Shown: in pieces, positions 63,997 through 64,000 of the stretch | Numbering within the stretch: the first letter of the stretch is position 1 | Layout of the letters: every line of letters begins with the position of its first letter | Program-made: the position numbers and the translations under genes | Notes under the pieces: generated by a model | Told to the model about the DNA's origin: nothing | Databases searched by the model: none | The model's input: the letters and a program-made list of their open reading frames with translations, nothing else | Assembly: GCF_900108875.1 (NCBI RefSeq) | Contig: NZ_FNYJ01000001.1 | Location: forward strand, 682,001-746,000 | Origin: Pseudomonas sp. NFR16 | Lineage (GTDB): Bacteria > Pseudomonadota > Gammaproteobacteria > Pseudomonadales > Pseudomonadaceae | DNA: 64,000 bases | Direction: 5' to 3'

Positions 63997-64000
63997 AAGG

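Noticed and set aside
1..64000. CRISPR array or phage gene cluster
   Set aside because: No regularly spaced repeat-spacer pattern and no phage structural genes were seen on either strand.

Overview
The window looks like a chromosomal segment of a Pseudomonas species, probably a plant- or soil-associated fluorescent/syringae-type lineage. This is inferred from the high GC content, the Pseudomonas-like protein families (alginate-epimerase-type RTX modules, Pseudomonas-style two-component and c-di-GMP proteins) and the intergenic inverted-repeat style. I see no rRNA, tRNA, CRISPR array or intact insertion sequence.

Layout. 0-12.9 kb: end of an MFS transporter, a small membrane protein, a GAF-PAS-PAS hybrid histidine kinase, a Yip1-like membrane protein, a glycan cluster (galE, opposite a glycosyltransferase, UDP-galactopyranose mutase and a GH1-like hydrolase run), a GNAT acetyltransferase, a membrane diguanylate cyclase and several small proteins. 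Two of the small ones are acidic paralogues with matching ends. 13-19.8 kb: a PAS-GGDEF-EAL protein, a divergent GST/TetR pair with two operator-like repeats, a divergent SDR/AraC pair and a lipoprotein. 19.8-24 kb: a scarred accessory patch with a truncated integrase fused in frame to a carboxymuconolactone decarboxylase, a LysR gene, a frameshifted peroxiredoxin-like gene, a second GST and a TetR remnant. 24-30.8 kb: a LysR gene divergent from a purine permease and deaminase, a LysR/hydrolase pair and a Crp-like regulator. 30.9-39.5 kb: one giant cyclic beta-glucan synthase gene.

39.9-49 kb: a stress-flavoured block with LtrA, a GAF-PAS-GGDEF-EAL protein, an ABM-fold enzyme, a peroxiredoxin, a cytoplasmic DsbA-like protein and a ClpG/ClpK-type disaggregase. 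The LtrA and peroxiredoxin genes share a homologous upstream region of about 250 bp that runs into the first four codons (MNTS) of both. It carries hairpins that look like a common 5' leader RNA, and I consider it the most interesting signal here.

49-57.7 kb: an LLM flavin oxidoreductase, then gene-poor, partly decayed DNA with a frameshifted HEPN-like gene, a secreted hydrolase, TetR-type palindromes without a gene, a chorismate mutase, a truncated secreted peptide, an acyltransferase-like protein and a styrene-monooxygenase-like flavoprotein. 57.7-64 kb: an orphan alginate-epimerase-type RTX module protein, a second hybrid kinase, a KfrA-like coiled-coil protein with an operator array, and a fused dehydrogenase/hydrolase followed by a terminator.

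Themes: many signalling proteins (two hybrid kinases, three c-di-GMP proteins), several divergent regulator/enzyme pairs for redox or electrophile chemistry, envelope glycan synthesis, and two patches (20-24 kb and 50-57 kb) that look like recombination scars.
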